A stretch of DNA of 43,455 bases from Erysipelotrichaceae bacterium. Lineage in GTDB: Bacteria; Bacillota_I; Bacilli_A; Erysipelotrichales; Erysipelotrichaceae. The stretch is taken from contig SVBO01000006.1 in the NCBI GenBank assembly GCA_015058845.1, positions 1-43,455 on the forward strand. Reading direction: 5' to 3'. Of the stretch, positions 41,949 through 43,455 are shown piece after piece; positions within the stretch are counted from its first letter, which is position 1; every line of letters begins with the position of its first letter. The notes under the pieces were generated by a model. The model saw nothing but the letters and a program-made list of their open reading frames with translations. It had not been told where the DNA came from and ran no database searches. Position numbers and translations under genes: made by a program.

Positions 41949-42493
41949 GGAAGATTTTTGTATTTCTACTATGCTTGCTTTTAATTGGATGTAGTAATAA
42001 TGTTACTGAACTAGAGAACAAGATCGCAGAGCTAGAGAAGCATTCAACTGAGTTAGAGAATAAAGTTACAGAGTTAAAGACTTCATTATCTGAAATGGAA
42101 TCTGAAAAGAATTATCTAGAAGGTGAAGTTGGTAGACTTGAATGGGTAGAGTATTTATACGAAACACATATAGTTAATATCTCACTTACTCAAGGTGATG
42201 TGATTACTGATAAACGTTATGTAGGTACATTCTATGATGCTAATAAAGATCATTATATATGCTTCTATGCAAGTGGATATTATATGGTATTTAAATTACA
42301 GAATGATGTACTTAATTTCCAATTTGAAGGACAGTGGAGAATTGATGAGAACGGTCTGTTCACATGGGGGACTGGTGGTACAGGGATGGCTTATAAATGC
42401 TCATTTGAAGGTAATATGATGACATGTATTGATCCTTTCGGAGGTGAGACTCGTGGGCCATGGATCCTCGAGAAAGTACAATTAAAGAAATAA
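41945..42493 (+). CDS. Lipoprotein with N-terminal coiled coil
   Basis: This 182-residue protein has a signal peptide with lipobox 'LLIGC' (lipidated C16). Residues about 20-58 are a heptad Glu/Leu coiled coil ('ELENKIAELEKHSTELENK' pattern). The C-terminal domain (about 80-182) has 'YVGTFYDANKDHYICFYASG', 'FKLQNDVLNFQFEGQWRIDE' and 'YKCSFEGNMMTCIDPFGGE', a beta-rich fold I do not recognise. It is followed by another lipoprotein. GATC frequency is again high, so it looks native rather than part of the cassette. Function unknown. Confidence 0.82.
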   Translation: MRKIFVFLLCLLLIGCSNNVTELENKIAELEKHSTELENKVTELKTSLSEMESEKNYLEGEVGRLEWVEYLYETHIVNISLTQGDVITDKRYVGTFYDANKDHYICFYASGYYMVFKLQNDVLNFQFEGQWRIDENGLFTWGTGGTGMAYKCSFEGNMMTCIDPFGGETRGPWILEKVQLKK

Positions 42494-42505
42494 CATAGTA
42501 ACCCG

Positions 42506-42535
42506 CTATCACATGGTAATATGAGATAGTGATAT
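42506..42535 (+). terminator. Possible terminator between the lipoproteins
   Basis: CTATCACAT (42506-42514), loop GGTAAT and ATGAGATAG (42521-42529) pair with one A.A mismatch. The tail is AT-rich but not a clean T run. Confidence 0.5.
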
Positions 42536-42572
42536 TGTATTATTTAATAATGAAAGATGTGGTGATATCTCT

Positions 42573-43148
42573 ATGATCAGAAAAGTATTTTTGCCTTTAA
42601 CTTTATGTATGTTGATCTCTTTCGTACTTGTTGGATGTAGTAAAACTATTGATATAAAGTATGATAAGGATTATGGTGTTAGATATGATGTAAGTGATAA
42701 TGATATAGCTAGTTTCGTGCTTATCAAGATCGATCCTGAACATGAGGATGTTGTATCTGATCTTCGAATCTGGGTAGAGCTTACTGAAGAAGAATATAAA
42801 GATAAAGAGTTAGTGAAAGAATTACAGATGGATAGTAATAGTAATTTGAATATGATGAATGATTCATTCTCTACTTATTTCTATCAAGAAGGTGAGGAGT
42901 ATTCCTTTGAAGTAATTGATTTACAATTCTATAAAGATGATGAATTAGAAAGTACTATTAGTGAAGAAGCAAGAGAACTATTAGAATATGTAGGACTAAC
43001 AGATGAATTATCTGATAATGTTCTATACTATGAGGAAGAATTATTGAAATCTGATTCTTTTAAGTACAAATGGATCATTGATAATGGAACATTTGATAAT
43101 AATATTTCTTTCTTACAGTTAGAAGAGTATGAATATCCAAGAAAGTAA
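42573..43148 (+). CDS. Small acidic lipoprotein
   Basis: This 191-residue protein has a lipobox 'VLVGC' (lipidated C22) after a basic start. The mature part is very acidic (many Asp/Glu, e.g. 'EEYKDKELVKELQMD', 'EEARELLEYVGLTDEL') and shows no family I recognise. GGTGAT lies six or seven bases before the ATG. It follows another lipoprotein and precedes a membrane-anchored protein, so an envelope-related unit is likely. The upstream 80 bases lack a clear -35/-10 pair. Confidence 0.8.
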   Translation: MIRKVFLPLTLCMLISFVLVGCSKTIDIKYDKDYGVRYDVSDNDIASFVLIKIDPEHEDVVSDLRIWVELTEEEYKDKELVKELQMDSNSNLNMMNDSFSTYFYQEGEEYSFEVIDLQFYKDDELESTISEEARELLEYVGLTDELSDNVLYYEEELLKSDSFKYKWIIDNGTFDNNISFLQLEEYEYPRK

Positions 43149-43165
43149 GAAATAAGAGGTATAGT

Positions 43166-43455
43166 ATGAATAAGAATAACATCTTAATAAAGATAGTCTC
43201 TCTTTTCTTTTATATACTTCTAGCATTGATATTGTATTCTTTTTACTTATTCTACGACTACCACTATGGTAGATCCGTTGAAATAGACGAATCTGCAGTA
43301 CCAGATACAACCTTCTGTCAATATATAGATGACTGGAATACAGATTACTTTAGATATAGTCTTAAGAAAGTATATAGCTGTAGACAAGTGTATAGAGATC
43401 AGAATAGAAGTATTCGTATCTGGGCATATAGTGTACCAAAGAAAGATATACCTCT
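43166..43455 (+). CDS. Membrane-anchored protein, truncated by the window end
   Basis: An open frame starts at ATG 43166 after AGAGGT and runs without a stop through the last base, giving at least 96 residues. It begins 'MNKNNILIKIVSLFFYILL', an N-terminal hydrophobic anchor of about 25 residues, followed by an extracytoplasmic region with 'AVPDTTFCQYIDDWNTDYF' and a second Cys in 'VYSCRQVYRD'. The family is unknown and the end is missing. It starts 17 bases after the lipoprotein stop, so it is likely in the same operon. Confidence 0.75.
   Translation, partial: MNKNNILIKIVSLFFYILLALILYSFYLFYDYHYGRSVEIDESAVPDTTFCQYIDDWNTDYFRYSLKKVYSCRQVYRDQNRSIRIWAYSVPKKDIP

Noticed and set aside
42234-42419. 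61-codon frame inside the coiled-coil lipoprotein
   Set aside because: It is a shadow frame of the lipoprotein, which has a clear signal peptide and lipobox.

Overview
The window comes from a low-GC, endospore-forming Firmicute. Almost all genes lie on the + strand, with strong purine-rich ribosome binding sites, many U-tailed terminators and sigma-A promoters with 17-base spacers. Sporulation genes (spoIIP, dpaA/dpaB, spoIIIE, dacF, spoIIAA-spoIIAB-sigF) and gene order reminiscent of Bacillus show a spore former; codon and protein style suggest an Erysipelotrichia-like gut lineage, but no 16S gene is present and this placement is inference.

Layout. 1-8.6 kb: spoIIP, a small YqxA-position protein, fmt, a LytTR regulator with a membrane partner, an MFS transporter, lepA, a GNAT acetyltransferase, a MazG-like protein and hemW. 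8.6-13.3 kb: a TetR-controlled ABC exporter with a very large coiled-coil FtsX permease. 13.3-22.5 kb: rpsO, pnp, dpaA-dpaB-dapA, an RNase J2-like protein and spoIIIE, a compressed version of the Bacillus order. 22.5-28.5 kb: a YjjI/YjjW-type glycyl radical enzyme with its activase, a BMP-family lipoprotein and a YmfF/YmfH-like M16 peptidase pair. 28.6 kb: a short SSB, the only convincing minus-strand gene. 29.2-30.5 kb: pdp. 30.5-34.0 kb: an accessory island with an (AGAC)n tetranucleotide repeat inside a short leader ORF, a strong terminator, a secreted beta-grasp-repeat protein, a polytopic membrane protein and a GT2 glycosyltransferase. 34.0-36.7 kb: dacF and the spoIIA operon with a perfect Spo0A box. 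36.7-39.4 kb: clpB with two CIRCE operators. 39.4-41.8 kb: an AT-rich cassette bracketed by the clpB 3' end and a diverged copy of it. 41.9 kb to the end: two lipoproteins and a truncated membrane-anchored protein.

Two stretches look least described. First, the cassette behind clpB holds a 47-residue secreted Cys/Pro/Gly-rich peptide, a TPR regulator with an HTH-like N-terminus (RRNPP-like) and a multi-pass membrane protein; the same 14-base sequence sits at the same distance in front of the promoters of the peptide and membrane genes. It reads like a self-contained peptide signalling unit acquired horizontally. Second, the AGAC repeat lies in a short leader ORF upstream of an intrinsic terminator and a surface-protein gene. 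In the present repeat number translation stops well before the hairpin; gain or loss of one unit would carry ribosomes onto it. This suggests a phase-variable, translation-coupled attenuator. Both are inferences from sequence and need experimental or comparative tests.

Core genes are strongly enriched in GATC (11 sites counted in 4801-5400, 13 in 36841-37440), whereas the clpB-flanked cassette has only 8 in about 2.3 kb, which independently marks it as foreign. No tRNA, rRNA, CRISPR array, transposase or integrase was found.
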